From positions 1,054,001-1,118,000 of the forward strand of contig BLAL01000274.1 of NCBI GenBank assembly GCA_015698045.1: DNA of 64,000 nucleotides, in the 5' to 3' direction. Each line of letters starts with the position of its first letter. The first letter of the stretch is position 1. Source of the stretch: Rhizophagus clarus. Taxonomy: Eukaryota; Glomeromycota; Glomeromycetes; Glomerales; Glomeraceae. The notes beneath the pieces are model-generated. The model was not told the DNA's origin and searched no databases. It was given only the letters and a program-made list of their open reading frames with translations. Position numbers and translations under genes: made by a program. Below, in pieces: positions 12,101-22,745 of this stretch.

Positions 12101-12902
12101 CCTAGCAAAAAACCCATATGCGTAAATTTTCCATTCTTTTTTGAGATTATGTTTGTTTTATTTGTGCTAATGACAAGCACAAAATCCCAATTGGAAGGTG
12201 TCGCTACATCAACTGGAATGCGTAATAAAAAATCTATGGTTTTGCGGGATGCAGATCTCATTGCATGTGATCATGACTTTACGAAACTGTCCTTGACCCT
12301 TTCAGTTATCTTTTTTTGTGAGGTACCTAGAAGTATTGAAGAATCATTTTATAGTGAAAAAGTTTTTGTTTCTTTCAAAGATACTACTTTTCAGCCAAGT
12401 AGTGGTATTAAACATACAACAGAATTTTTCAAAATTATTTTCTCATATTATCAATCTTCAGTTCCTCCAATTCTCTGCCTTTATACCGATGGAGATCCTG
12501 ACCATCGAGTTACATATGGATCCATTCAAATATCCTTGCTTTATTTATTTCTTAAGGGAGACTTTGATATGCTTATAGCATTAAGAACAGCACCTCATCA
12601 AAGTTGGAACAATCCTGCTGAGAGGATTATGTCAATTTTGAATTTAGCGTTACAGGGGGGTGGCTTTGGTTTGTGAAATAATGTCATAAGATATGGAAGT
12701 TTTGTTTAGTAAAGTAAATACTCTTGAAGAAATTCGCAGAGTTGCAGAAAAATCCTCACAATTAGCTAGTGAATTGCAAAGTTGTATTATCACTATTTAG
12801 GAATTTTTACAAGAAAGAACAGAGCGGCTAGTTTTGCATGATGAACCATTTTCTTGTTATAATCCAGCTGATAAATCTGAAATTTCTTTATTTTTTGAAG
12901 TA

Positions 12903-14549
12903 CAGTGGCTTCCAAAAGTAACTGACCAAACGTTTATTAAATGCAAAATCACATGTTTATTGGTCATATGATATTATATGAATACAATATTGATTTTATA
13001 TATAATATACTCCAAGATCATCATAATGCATTAATTTTAGTAATACTTAATAAACCCATTTTGTTTTAATCACGCCAATATTTATTAAAACTATGGTCAG
13101 TGATTTTTGTCATATTTACTTTATATAATAAATTTAAAAAAAAAAATTTAAAAAATATGTTAAAAATTATAAAAAACATTATTTACCAACGCGTATAACC
13201 ACCCTTAGCATTAATAACATCTTGTATTCTTGCCGGCATTGACTCTATCAATTTGGTACATGTCTCTAATGTCGTTTCATTCCAAATCTGAGAAACATGC
13301 TCCCATAAAGCATCTTTTCCTCTAATTGTAACATTTAACGCCCTGAGTCGCCAGTCAACATCGTTCCAGAGATGTTCTATCAGATTTAGATCTGGAGATT
13401 GTAGTGGCCACGGCAAGACTTCAACATTATTGTCCTCAAACCACTGTTTGGTAAGTAAAGCAGTGTGTTTCAGATCGTTATCCTGCTGAAAGATAACGTC
13501 TGAAACACTTAAATCATAGTACCGCAAAGTCTCCATAAAGTCCTCACTTAATATTTGACGATAAAGCTCCGCATCAAGTCCTCCATCAATTTTACACAAA
13601 AAACCAACACCACTTGAAGTAAAACAACCCTATACAAAAACACTACCACCACCAAACTTTACAGTAGGTTTGATATGAGCGTCTTTAAGTGTTTCTCCTT
13701 GTCTTTTCCAACAATACTCACGTCCGTCTGAGCCAAAAATTTGAAATTTAGATTTGTCGGACCACACTACTCTATTCCAATCACTTACTGTCCAGTCTTT
13801 AAATCTCTTAGCAAACTTAAGCCGATTTTCACGATGTTTTTTGGATAAAAGTGGCTTCTTGCGTTTAACTCTAGCCGACAAACCATTTCTTTTCAATGCT
13901 CTTCGTACGGTGTTGGAGCTGACATTGATCTCGTCATTAATTTGTAGGGATTTTTTTAATTGAACAGCATTTGAACATTCGTTTGTCATTAAGCGCCTTA
14001 TAATAGTACGTTCATTACGCTCATTTAACTTGCGTGGCCAACCTGAACGTTGCTTGTCTTCAACTTTACTGGTTTCTTCATATTTTTTTTTAAGATTTAG
14101 GATTGTTACGTGACTTTTACAACCAATTTTAGCGGCAATCTCTCTTGAGGTAAAACCTCTTTCAATCATCAAAATTGCCTGTGCTCTTTGTTCCGTAGTA
14201 AGTTTGGTCTTCGAATATAAAAGAAAAAAAAGGTATAAGTTCGAAATTGTGTAAGTATACTAGTATTTTTTATTAATGTTTATTATTAATTATAAATAAA
14301 AAATGCCCTTTTTTCTAAATAAATTTTTTTTCTTCCCGAAGTGACAAAAATTACTGACCATAGTTTGGGGTAAAATGATGACATAGCACTAAATGATGTA
14401 GTACAAGAAAGGGTTATTTTATACTATTTTAAAGATCTACATTTGTATTGTTTATTTATGAAATATTAGATTAAACGGATTTGTTTCGATCGACAATCAC
14501 GTGATTTCGCATTTTTAAAATTTTGGTCAGTTACTTTTGGAAGCCACTG
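12903..14549 (-). mobile_element. Tc1/mariner transposon, complete ends
   Basis: A 1647-bp element with perfect-looking inverted ends: CAGTGGCTTCCAAAAGTAAC at 12903 and its inverted copy ending at 14549, extending through TGACCAAA. It is flanked by TA at 12901-12902 and 14550-14551, the Tc1/mariner target duplication. It encodes one DD34E transposase on the minus strand. The near-identical ends suggest a recent insertion relative to its host element. Confidence 0.92.
13183..14211 (-). pseudogene. Tc1-type DD34E transposase, one in-frame stop
   Basis: From the N-terminus: paired helix-turn-helix domains (GFTSREIAAKIGCKSHVTI, then NERNERTIIRRLMTN), then the catalytic core with VVWSDKSKFQIFG (first Asp), FQQDNDLKHTALL (second Asp) and SPDLNLIEHLW (Glu), 34 residues between the second Asp and the Glu. 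The C-terminus QDVINAKGGYTRW is typical of Tc1. The total is close to the usual ~340 residues. One in-frame TAG at about 13607 sits where relatives have Trp in a VWGCF-like motif; otherwise the frame is open. No ATG for the extreme N-terminus is obvious. The frame runs upstream of 14172 through KTKLTTEQRAQAIL, so an upstream exon may supply the start. Confidence 0.85.
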
Positions 14550-15718
14550 TAAGTAAATTTTTTTTGTAATTATGAATAATTAAAAATAAACTAATTACTT
14601 TTTTTAGACTATATTAGCAGTTGATAGATCTTTAAATATAAACGAAATAACTGCAAATATTCTTTCAAAAAAAGAATTACTTCAAAAGTTTATTGAGACT
14701 CATTATCATCAACAAAACTATTCATTTCAAGCATGTTGTTTTATTTTTTTTAAATCAAAGATATTTTTATTTATAAAACAAATAAAAAAATATAACGATA
14801 TTACATATACCATTTGTAAGGCTATACGACTTTCACAGCATATTTTCGTAACACTAGACTTTCTGCTAGATCCAACTCCATCAACCGGTACTGATATTTG
14901 ATTCTATTTTACAATTTAAAACAAATTTAATCATTCATTAAAAAATTCTCAATTACCTTAAAAAATAATGATCATTATGCCAATTTTCATACTGTATACC
15001 ATAATGCAACAACTGAAGATTATCATCCTACATTAATGCAAGCTACAAAATCATCTGAATGGACACCAAATGGAATCTTTGTAAATACTAAAGTGCATAA
15101 TTATATTGAATGTTTCCAATGTGATAAACTTTGTTGTGTATTCAGTAATCAAGCCCTGGATGCTAATGAAAAAAAGGAATTATGTTATATAAAGGAAGAA
15201 ATGAATTACAGTTGTGGCTTCTCTTTAGTTGAAGATCATGAATTCTAAAACAAAGTCTTTGTATGTGAAAACATTACTTGTGAAACACCAATTGAATTAG
15301 CTTATTATTCTTCTAATTTACGTCAAAGTAATCACAATACACAAAACTGCTACTGGTGCTGAGTTGATGGTGGTTTGGTTGACCCTCCTGTTGATAAGAC
15401 ATCAAACTATAAATTTGTATTTCCATGTTGTTTTGGTGTTTAGGAAAAGAAAAGGATTTTTTCTGTAGAGTTGAAATTAAAATAAACAAAAAAGCTGGAG
15501 GTGATAAAAGAAAAAAGTTCAACAATTCAAATCAAAATCAAAAATGTAGCAAACAAATTTAATATGTACAGTTTAAGTAATATGAATTTATCATTTAGTA
15601 TAAATATAGTATTAAATATAAAATAATAATCTATCACGCCTAATATAAAAATCACGTGATGTTCAAAATGTATTATTGTTAATTAACCTTCCCCCTCGGT
15701 CATGAGCCTTACATAGTG

Positions 15719-15752
15719 ATGTTAAACAGATAATCTAATTGGTCTGGCCTAA
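15719..15752 (-). repeat. Right TIR and TAA target duplication
   Basis: Inverted copy of 9167-9197, ending CTGGCC at 15749, then TAA at 15750-15752. Confidence 0.7.
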
Positions 15753-16138
15753 TGGTACAATATGTTGGAAGCACAAACCTATAGAAAGAAATATCACACT
15801 CATGGTAATACATTGAATAGTTTCTAAAATTAAATAGAAATAGATATTTTACCTCACCTTCTCACTTACTTTTAGATACATCAAAAACAAATTTGATGAT
15901 TCATCTGTATTTGATTTCAAATTCAACTCTTTTAAAACTAAATTACATGCTAAAGAGTAACCTACTCAAGATAACTTATGTAAACGATCACCATCAGTTT
16001 ACACTGGCAGTTGGAAATGTGCTGAATTAGAAACTTACCAACATTTATGGTCATGTTCTGCCACACAAAATACTAGAGCAGAGATAGGACACATAATATC
16101 TTCATTATTCCAAAAATCCTCTAATTCAGGCACAGTGA
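15753..16138 (+). mobile_element. LINE remnant, 3' zinc-knuckle region (right part)
   Basis: Continuation of the LINE from 9163 after removing the 6.6-kb element. The decayed frame ends with WKCAELETYQHLWSCSA near 16,020-16,060, matching the C-terminal CX..HX..C knuckle found after RNase H in these LINEs (compare the GWxCxxC...HLWxC pattern). The end of the element abuts the 3' end of the minus-strand ORF at 16140, so the LINE may have truncated that gene. Confidence 0.6.
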
Positions 16139-16139
16139 A

Positions 16140-16577
16140 TCATTTATCATTAGAAGTTTTGTCAACATCATCATCCAAATCTTCATTTTGATCATCATTA
16201 ATCAGTGAGTTAGGTTCAGTATCTTCATTGGATAATAAATCAAGTTCACAGATCAGTTTATTATCTGCTACCAATTCTACCACTTTAAATTTCTCTTTTC
16301 TTTCTTGTTTAGTTGGGAGATGAATTGACTTTTGTGATTCAGACAAACTTGATGATTCAGATAAACTTAAAGTTTCATTATCATCATCATCATTTTTATT
16401 GTCTACTTGAGTTCGCTTTGATGCTGGTTTGCTAGCTTCAGTAAAACGAAACAAATGATTCATTTGTTTGTCTTCAGCCTCATGTTTCAATTTTGTTCTT
16501 GGATCTACTAACTTTCCTTCACACTCATCACAATAACACAGAACTTTTTTTTTAGTCTTGGTTGTTGGTTGTAACAT
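16140..16577 (-). CDS. KDZ-transposase-like N-terminal zinc-finger ORF, truncated
   Basis: The protein starts MLQPTTKTKKKVLCYCDEC and carries CDECEGKLVDPRTKLKHE, the CxxC...H zinc motif seen at the N-terminus of KDZ-type fungal transposases and related proteins. An acidic Ser/Asp-rich low-complexity region follows, and it ends at a TGA near 16140. At about 146 residues it is far shorter than the usual large transposase, so it is probably only the first exon or a fragment cut by the neighbouring LINE. The ATG (16575-16577) lies inside the 8-bp target duplication of a hAT, which has pushed the original upstream region 2.8 kb away to position 19363. Confidence 0.5.
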   Translation of the reverse strand: MLQPTTKTKKKVLCYCDECEGKLVDPRTKLKHEAEDKQMNHLFRFTEASKPASKRTQVDNKNDDDDNETLSLSESSSLSESQKSIHLPTKQERKEKFKVVELVADNKLICELDLLSNEDTEPNSLINDDQNEDLDDDVDKTSNDK

Positions 16578-16578
16578 G

Positions 16579-19354
16579 CAGTGTGTAAAATCTATGTGTA
16601 CAATGTGCACATATACACAATGTCACTAAAAATGTGCACATTTTGCATACTAAAATTCTTAATTTTACACATCTTGTACACAGTAGTACAAAATTGTGTG
16701 CATTTTGTGCACATGATAAAATGTAGTGTACAAGTTTAGCACATTTTTACCGATCTTCTTTTCAGTCTTTTTATTCATTTTTAATTTTCTTGTTAAATTA
16801 TATTTAAACGAAAATATTTTTAATTTTTATAATCATATTTAAGTTAAAAAAAAAATGATACATAAATATATCAAATTAATTTTTTTGCTAGAGAAGCAAG
16901 ATTAGAAAAAGTTTTTATAAGTGGTAATTATCAAATCATGGTAAATTTCATTAATATTGGGAAAAAAATATTTCAGATCACCTGTATGGTTTATGACAGA
17001 AATTTATCAAACCCCTAGATCGAGATTATTGCTGAATATTTTTATGTTCTAATATATTTACTATCAGTAACTTTTAAAATGTCACAAAATATTACAGATT
17101 ATTTTGTACCTATTGATGACTCAGCTGAAACTCCTCCAAATACTCTATCAAATATAGATTCACCTGCTTATAGACGTAGTCCTCATAATCATGATAATAA
17201 TAAAAAATTATACTTTACCAAAGAAAAAAAAAAAACCCCAAGATCCAAAACATTTAAAAAAAGAAAATCTAATTTTTGAACAAATCTGGACAATAGGAAG
17301 ACCTTGGTTAGATATCAATAATAAGAGTTTATGTTTTGTACCATTTGCAAGAAAGCAAATATTCATAATTCAATATGGGTAACAATGGGTTGTGATACAA
17401 TGAAATTAGAATTTGTTAAAAGGCATGAAAATTCAGTTGGGTATAAAAATTCTTTGCAAATTCTTAATCCAAGTCAAACTGGTATTAAAGAAGGTATAAA
17501 CCAGATGTTAGGAAAGGGCATGGAGAGTGTAATTACTCAGATGCGTAATATTTACTTCTTATCTTTACAAAATATTACTATTAACGTATATCCTAATTTG
17601 GCTAACTTGGTTGAATATCAAAAAGAAAATCCTAGTAATATAGTTAGTGATATTCCTTTACAAATACTTCATCCACCATCTTTATCACAAGATGATCATC
17701 CTATTCCACAAACATCTAGATCTAATTATACAATATATACAAATAAAGTTAGTGGACATGAATTATTAGTATCTTTAGCATGTCCAATAGAAGAAGCAGT
17801 AGTTAATGAAATATGATCATCATCTTGTTGGAGTTCATTAGTTGATGAAAGCAATGCAATATCAACAAGTGAAAAAACATTAGCCTTAGTTTCAAAACAT
17901 ATGGTTAATAACCATATAACCTTACGTTATTTGGGGATGACAGCAATATCTGATGCTTCTGCAGAGTCTTTACTTGAGGCAGTTGATTCCTTCATTCTCC
18001 AGAAAGGATTGCCAGCAAATAAATTATACCATTTTGGAAGTAATGAAGCATCAAACATGACAGGTTTGTTTAATAATTAATACTATATTAATTATTATTA
18101 TAGATTACTAATTCATATTAAAAACATTATTCTAGGAATCAGAAGTGAATTGGCAACTTTATTAAAAAAACGAAAATCCCTATTTGTCCTCTAATCATTG
18201 TATTGCACATTGGTTACATTTTGGCAGCTTAAGATGCTGCAAAAGAAATTCCTTATTTTAACAATTATAAAGAAATTGTTAAATCAATTTATACTTTTTT
18301 TCAAATTCTTATAAATGTATGTATGAATTAAAATCAATACAAGAAGATAGTGAAAATCCTGATTTAGCAATTTTAAATATTGTTGATACAAGATGGCTTT
18401 CTTAGGCAATAGTGATTCACAATTTTCATCAAATTCTTGATGATATTCATTTGGCATTAATTCAACTAAAAGAAACAAATTCAATGAAATCTATGATTTT
18501 AGTTTTCCAATTTGATTATGTATCATTAACTGAAACTCGTAAACAATTATCAATGGCAATTGAAACTATAGCATCAGATTTTATTGGAAGTGAAAATTCT
18601 GCTCTGCATTATGGTATTCATTTAGCTAATTATATGAATGAATATAGTTTAACTGGTAAAGATTTACCAAGTAAGTCAAATTTAATTTTTATTTCAATAA
18701 TTAAAATTAAAAAAGTTATTTTTTTAAAAATGAACAATAAAATTGAATCGTTTTGGATAATTTAATGCTATTAAATTATTCTATCAAAATAAATTTATTT
18801 GTGGTTACAAAAATTTTCAGTTTATTGAGGCGTGGTATCATATTTTTAATAATAATATTAGTTTTCATGATCAATTCCCCAATTTAACAAAACTTGTTAA
18901 AATAACTTTAGTGGTTTCAGTTTCAAATGGTGTTGTTGAATGTGTATTCTCACATCAAAATTTAATCAAAACTAAATTATGTAACAAGATGTCAATTCAG
19001 ACATTAAATCTTCATTTGCACCTTTCATTAAATGGTCCTAAAGATTTTAGTAATTATAATTATGAAAAAGCATATGACTATTGAAATAGAGTTTCTAGGT
19101 TCAATAATCAATAATATTGTGAAATAATGAAATTTTTTTATAATAAACAATTTTTCTAAAGTGCACATTTAGCACACATTAAATTTTATTCAAGCACATT
19201 TTGTGCGCATCTTTCCAAGTATTTAATAGTGCACATATCATGCACATGCTATTTTTAAAAAAATTTTGTGCACATGAAAAATTTTTGTGCACATACTATG
19301 TCATAAAAATGTGCAAAGTGTGCACATAACTTTTGGCTCAGATTTTACACACTA
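16579..19354 (+). mobile_element. hAT transposon, 2776 bp, with 8-bp target duplication
   Basis: The left end CAGTGTGTAAAATCT (16579) and the inverted right end TAGTGTGTAAAATCT (ending 19354) form the TIR. Flanks GTAACATG (16571-16578) and GTGACATG (19355-19362) are the 8-bp duplication with one change. Subterminal regions are packed with short TGTGCAC/GTGCACAT motifs in both orientations (16,600-16,760 and 19,160-19,330), likely transposase binding sites. It encodes a decayed hAT transposase. Confidence 0.9.
17079..19085 (+). pseudogene. hAT transposase (ZNF862-like), decayed
   Basis: It begins MSQNITDYFVPIDDSAETP with a basic stretch. The TTF/BED-like N-terminal part follows near 17,290-17,420. 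The catalytic region contains SLVDESNAIS near 17,836 and GLPANKLYHFGSNEASNMTG near 18,010-18,065. A candidate intron lies about 18,066-18,134, then IVDTRWLS (18,385), FQFDYVSLTETRKQLSM (18,510) and, near the end, the hAT dimerisation domain FPNLTKLVKITLVVSVSN with VVECVFSHQNLIKTKL. In the conserved dimerisation Ala/Glu-Arg region this copy reads VVECVFS. Several in-frame stops and frame changes show it is inactive. Confidence 0.8.
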
Positions 19355-19362
19355 GTGACATG

Positions 19363-19621
19363 TTATTATCAATTGCAATATATCAATTTCTTATTCAAAA
19401 ATCGATATTTTTATATAAATAATAATTAATTCAATAATTTCCCATCATATTACATTAGAATTCATTAAAATTCTTTAAATATGATCAATTAATTTTATTA
19501 TACAATTTTTAATCATACATACTACATCAGAATTGATGATAATTTTTTTAATGTCGTATAAAATGAGCCAATTAAATTTAAACAATCAGTATATAAAATT
19601 TGTTATAGTAGTATTAGTAGT
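19363..19621. other. AT-rich stretch, displaced upstream region of the KDZ-like ORF
   Basis: No gene seen. By the logic of the hAT insertion this is the original 5' flank (on the minus strand) of the ORF at 16140-16577. Confidence 0.4.
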
Positions 19622-19950
19622 ATTAGCTCAATCATTCAGATTTATTAAATAAAAATTAGTATATTTTTAGCTTAACCATTCGGATTTACTAAGATTTAAG
19701 TAAAATTTGGTATAGTATTAGCTTAACCATTCAGATTTACTAAGATTTAAGTATTTATTATAACTTAAGTAAAAATTGGTATAGTATTAGCTTAATCATT
19801 CGGATTTATTATAACTTAAGTAAAAATAGGTATAGTATTAGCTTAATCATTCAGATTTATTATAACTTAAGTAAAAATTGGTATAGTATTAGCACTTAAG
19901 TAAAAATTGGTATAATATTAGCTTAATCATTCGGATTATGTAAAAATAAT
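19622..19950. repeat. Minisatellite, ~51-bp unit
   Basis: About six imperfect copies of a unit of the form TATTAGCTTAACCATTCGG followed by ATTTATTATAACTTAAGTAAAAATTGGTATAG, in head-to-tail order. Units vary in length through internal duplication of AACTTAAGTAAAAATTGG. Not coding. Confidence 0.85.
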
Positions 19951-20145
19951 AATCTAAATAATAATCACACAAAATTAAACCAGTCAAAAAATAGACATAA
20001 AAAGGATCTTTTTGAAAAAATTCTTTTTTAGTTAATTTCTTCAATTATTATGATCCAAAATTCTAAAAGTGATAAATCTGATAAATCAGTAAGTTGTACC
20101 AGAAGCAGTTGCAATATAAGTCATTCTAAAGAAAGAAGTATGATG

Positions 20146-20420
20146 CAAGGGCAAAGTAAAGAAAGAAGTAGGATGAGAGGACGTAGTAAAGAAAGAAGAA
20201 GGATGAGAGGGCGTAGTAAAGAAAGAGTAGTAAAAAAAGAAGAAGAACAAGAGGATGTAGTAAAGAAAGAAGTAAGATGAGAGGATGTAGTAAAGAAAGA
20301 AGAAGGATGAGAGGGCACAGTAAAGATGAGAGGGTGCAGTAAAGAAAGAAGTAAGACACAAGGGCATAGTAAAAACAGAAGTAGGATAAGAGAGCGTAGT
20401 AAAGAAAGAAGTAGGACAGA
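20146..20420 (+). repeat. 30-bp coding minisatellite
   Basis: Roughly nine copies of a unit AGTAAAGAAAGAAGTAGGAT + GAGAGGGCGT. Unit length is a multiple of three, so copies keep frame on both strands and create long spurious minus-strand frames rich in Phe, Leu and Ser. Confidence 0.85.
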
Positions 20421-20739
20421 ATATCCATTCAGATTGATTCTATCATCTGAATTGATACGGAAATATGAAATTGGTCAATCGGTTACATTCCATATATATG
20501 ATAATCCAATTTGAAAACTTAATTTGAAACTAACTATTTAACTTTTTTATTAATAACTGAATGAATTAACTTTTTATTGTTGTTTGATAACAAACTAACT
20601 TTTATATTGTTATTTGATAACAAACTAACTATTTAACTACTCAATTTTTCATTTAAGAAAAATTATCTAATGAACGTCATGTAATCATTAGTTTGTCATC
20701 ATCTGTTAAATCTTCTAACAAACCTATAATGATCATTTT

Positions 20740-20990
20740 TTCTGCCAAGATTTCTAAGAATTCTGACAATGAGGATGATGAAGAAGAGCTTCAACCAAAA
20801 AAAGAATAGTAAAAAGAAATCCAAGATTTCTATGAATTCTGACGATAGAAATAATGATGAAGAACTTCAACCAAAAAAGGATGAAATCTAAGCCTAAATC
20901 TAAGAATTCTGATGATAAGGATAATGAAGAAGAGCTTCAACCAAGAAAGGATGGTAAAAAGAAATCTAAAAAGTCTAAGAAGAAGCAAAA
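20740..20990 (+). repeat. Three ~75-bp imperfect coding repeats
   Basis: Each unit contains AATTCTGACAATGAGGATGA-like sequence and GAAGAGCTTCAACCAAAAAA, encoding an Asn-Ser-Asp acidic stretch followed by ELQPKK. Together with the adjacent 30-bp array this gene has two unrelated coding minisatellites. Confidence 0.7.
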
Positions 20991-21139
20991 AAAATGATAA
21001 TGATTGACTTCTAATTCAGATGCTCCTAGAAGAGTAACTTATCATTATTTGGTAGATTTACTAAAAGATATGAAAGAAAACTTGCACATAAGTAAATTAA
21101 TACATAACAGCTAATGTGAATAAATGTTTATTAGCAAAA

Positions 21140-22195
21140 AGTAAAATGGAATACCAAATGAATGCCTCCAAACAGCCAACTCAATATCAATATAACTTTC
21201 AAATTGCAAAAGGATGTGATAACAAAAACGATCATTCCTGTCCTATTCAAAGTATTAGATACTAAGGCGTATCTGATTAGTGAAAATGTGCTATATAAAA
21301 TGATCCACCAACGTCACTGTCATCAGAGAGAAGATTTATTAAACAAAAATAAAGCTGAATATGAGTGAACCAAGGAAACAAGAAGGAAGCATGCAAATTC
21401 TCACAGAAGCGAGGTAATATTATTGTTATATTATCATCATTTTCAAAATGATGTATGCAGTTATATCTGAATAAAAAAAAGAAAACTGAAAACTGGACAA
21501 AAACTGAATGAAAACCAAATAAAACATGGATGTAAATCAGACAAATATTGGTATTTGAATATTCAATCATGAATAAATAGCGTACACTATTTTGAAAATG
21601 GCGATAATTGAGTTTGTTTATAAAATATTTAGCTAATTAACATTAAAATTGTGATAATAGAAACGATCAAAACAAGTGAACATGATTGCCCATTTACAAC
21701 TATTAGATGATCAATCCCATTATAATAGAAAACGTGTATCACAACCAGAGGAATCTGAAGTTGATCCAGACAGTGATTCAAATAAAACTTGTATCGTAAT
21801 ATGAGATATTGAGTGGAGAAGTGATTGCGTAAGTAAATAATTTGTCATAAATTATACATGACATTAATTAATATGGTAAACTGATTGTATGTTTTTAATT
21901 GTAGATGTTTTTAAGGGACTATCTGGACGTGCTATTTTATCAAAAAATAATAGATAAGAGAAGACGAAAGAGAGTCTTTGACAACTCTCGTTATGCTCCA
22001 GATGAAGAAACTGCTCCCTTGAATGCATCTTGGTGAACTAAGTCTGGATACAACAGATCAATATTATCAATTGTAACTAGGGCAGTAAAGAATTATAAAG
22101 ACAATGTCAATGATCCAATTAATACCAGACACCATTCAAGCAGAAAGAAATCAAGATCTACTGAAGAAGCTGAAGATGCAGATTGAAATAGATTA
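21140..22195 (+). pseudogene. Decayed, unrecognised gene pieces
   Basis: Scattered coding-like pieces on the plus strand: YQYNFQIAKGCDNKNDHSCP near 21,185; DIEWRSDC near 21,808 followed by a well-formed intron (GTAAGT at about 21,830 to TGTAG at 21,904), then MFLRDYLDVLFYQKIIDKRR and VFDNSRYAPDEETAPLNASW with an in-frame stop, and a basic C-terminal tail near 22,150. The intact-looking intron shows this was once an expressed gene. I do not recognise the family. Confidence 0.35.
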
Positions 22196-22745
22196 GAATA
22201 TTGATATCACTAGACAGTATGCATAGAATATTTAAAGTATTAATTTTGTAGCATATAAAATAATTTCATATTTTGTGATTATACATTAATTTTGCATATA
22301 CAATTATTGAAATAAAATTAATAAAATTATTGTGTGTATACAAATCAGTTATAATAAAATTGACAAATTATATAGTAATTAGGAATCAATCGAAAGTCTA
22401 TACAATATTTTTTTTTGCAATCAGACATAACCTATTGATTACATCATATACATATAAATTGATACAATTAGCAAAAATGACATCAATCGGTAAGCTGACA
22501 AATAAAAAAAATGGATATCAATAGGTCAATTCAATCAAGTAAATAAAAAAACTGGATAGCAATAGGCCAATCCTATTGATATTCAGTTGCAAATGAATAG
22601 GTACCCTATTGATATTCTATTAATAACCTATATATACTCAATTTATGCTATTTTAAAGTTACCAATCGGGTACCCTGATAAAATAAATTAAAAAAATTGG
22701 GAATCATCTAGGCTCCTATAGGATAGCCTAAATGATTTCCAATTT
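22196..22745. other. Non-coding stretch with hairpins
   Basis: No gene. It contains GGATATCAATAGG (22,512) with inverted partners CCTATTGATATTC near 22,573 and 22,610, and a strong inverted repeat at 22,694-22,745: AAATTGG-GAATCATCTAGGCT pairs with AGCCTAAATGATTTCCAATTT around a 10-base loop. The last may mark a small foldback element or the 3' edge of the LINE that follows. Confidence 0.55.

Larger units (their letters stand above)
10150..15540 (+). pseudogene. Decayed DDE-transposase-like gene with TDGDPDHR motif and zinc-binding tail
   Basis: Readable pieces on the plus strand, in order, are: an N-terminal part (10,184-11,750); the core at 12,149-12,676 with FQPSSGIKHTTEFFK, CLYTDGDPDHRVTYGSI and TAPHQSWNNPAERIMSI; then (12,690-12,900) and, after the Tc1 insertion and an intron ending at 14,606, ILAVDRSLNINEI, FVTLDFLLDPTPSTG, and a Cys-rich tail (CFQCDKLCC, later CYWC near 15,350). 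I recognise this layout as a family highly multiplied in Rhizophagus. TDG(G/D)PDHR and NPAER are candidate catalytic Asp and Glu regions of a DDE enzyme; that role is inferred. Multiple in-frame stops and frame changes show it is dead here. Confidence 0.6.
9167..15749 (+). mobile_element. TIR DNA transposon with TAA target duplication (6.58 kb, decayed)
   Basis: The ends are inverted repeats. The left starts GGCCAGATCAAATTAATCAT and the right, reverse-complemented, starts GGCCAGACCAATTAGATTAT; both then share ATCTGTTTAACAT, giving a TIR of about 31 bp. Each end is flanked by TAA (9164-9166 and 15750-15752), a 3-bp duplication. Across it the LINE reads on. A match to CACGTGAT also recurs about 90-100 bp inside each end. 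Inside is a decayed multi-exon transposase-like gene, interrupted by a Tc1 element; without that, the element is about 4.9 kb. A TWA duplication is typical of PIF/Harbinger, but the protein does not look like Harbinger to me. Confidence 0.75.
20050..21115 (+). pseudogene. Decayed repeat-containing gene (RSKERSRMRG repeats, then acidic/Lys repeats)
   Basis: The ORF opens MIQNSKSDKSDKSVSCTR and enters a tandem array of RSKERSRMRG-like decapeptides, with a frame change near 20,280. A globular-looking part follows (LILSSELIRKYEIGQSVTF), then a possible intron (about 20,515-20,654, ending AAG), then LSNERHVIISLSS and three ~75-bp repeats encoding KNSDDEDDEEELQPKK. It ends with DAPRRVTYHYLVDLLKDM. 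Several stops and frame changes are present. No family recognised; RS/KE-rich repeats suggest a nuclear, disordered protein. It could continue into the pieces at 21,150-22,190. Confidence 0.4.

Noticed and set aside
9167-15749. Assigning the TAA-flanked element firmly to PIF/Harbinger
   Set aside because: Only the TWA duplication supports it; the TDGDPDHR protein does not show recognisable Harbinger transposase blocks.
20086-20428. Three overlapping minus-strand ORFs rich in Phe, Leu and Ser
   Set aside because: They are by-products of the 30-bp coding minisatellite, whose unit length keeps all frames open.
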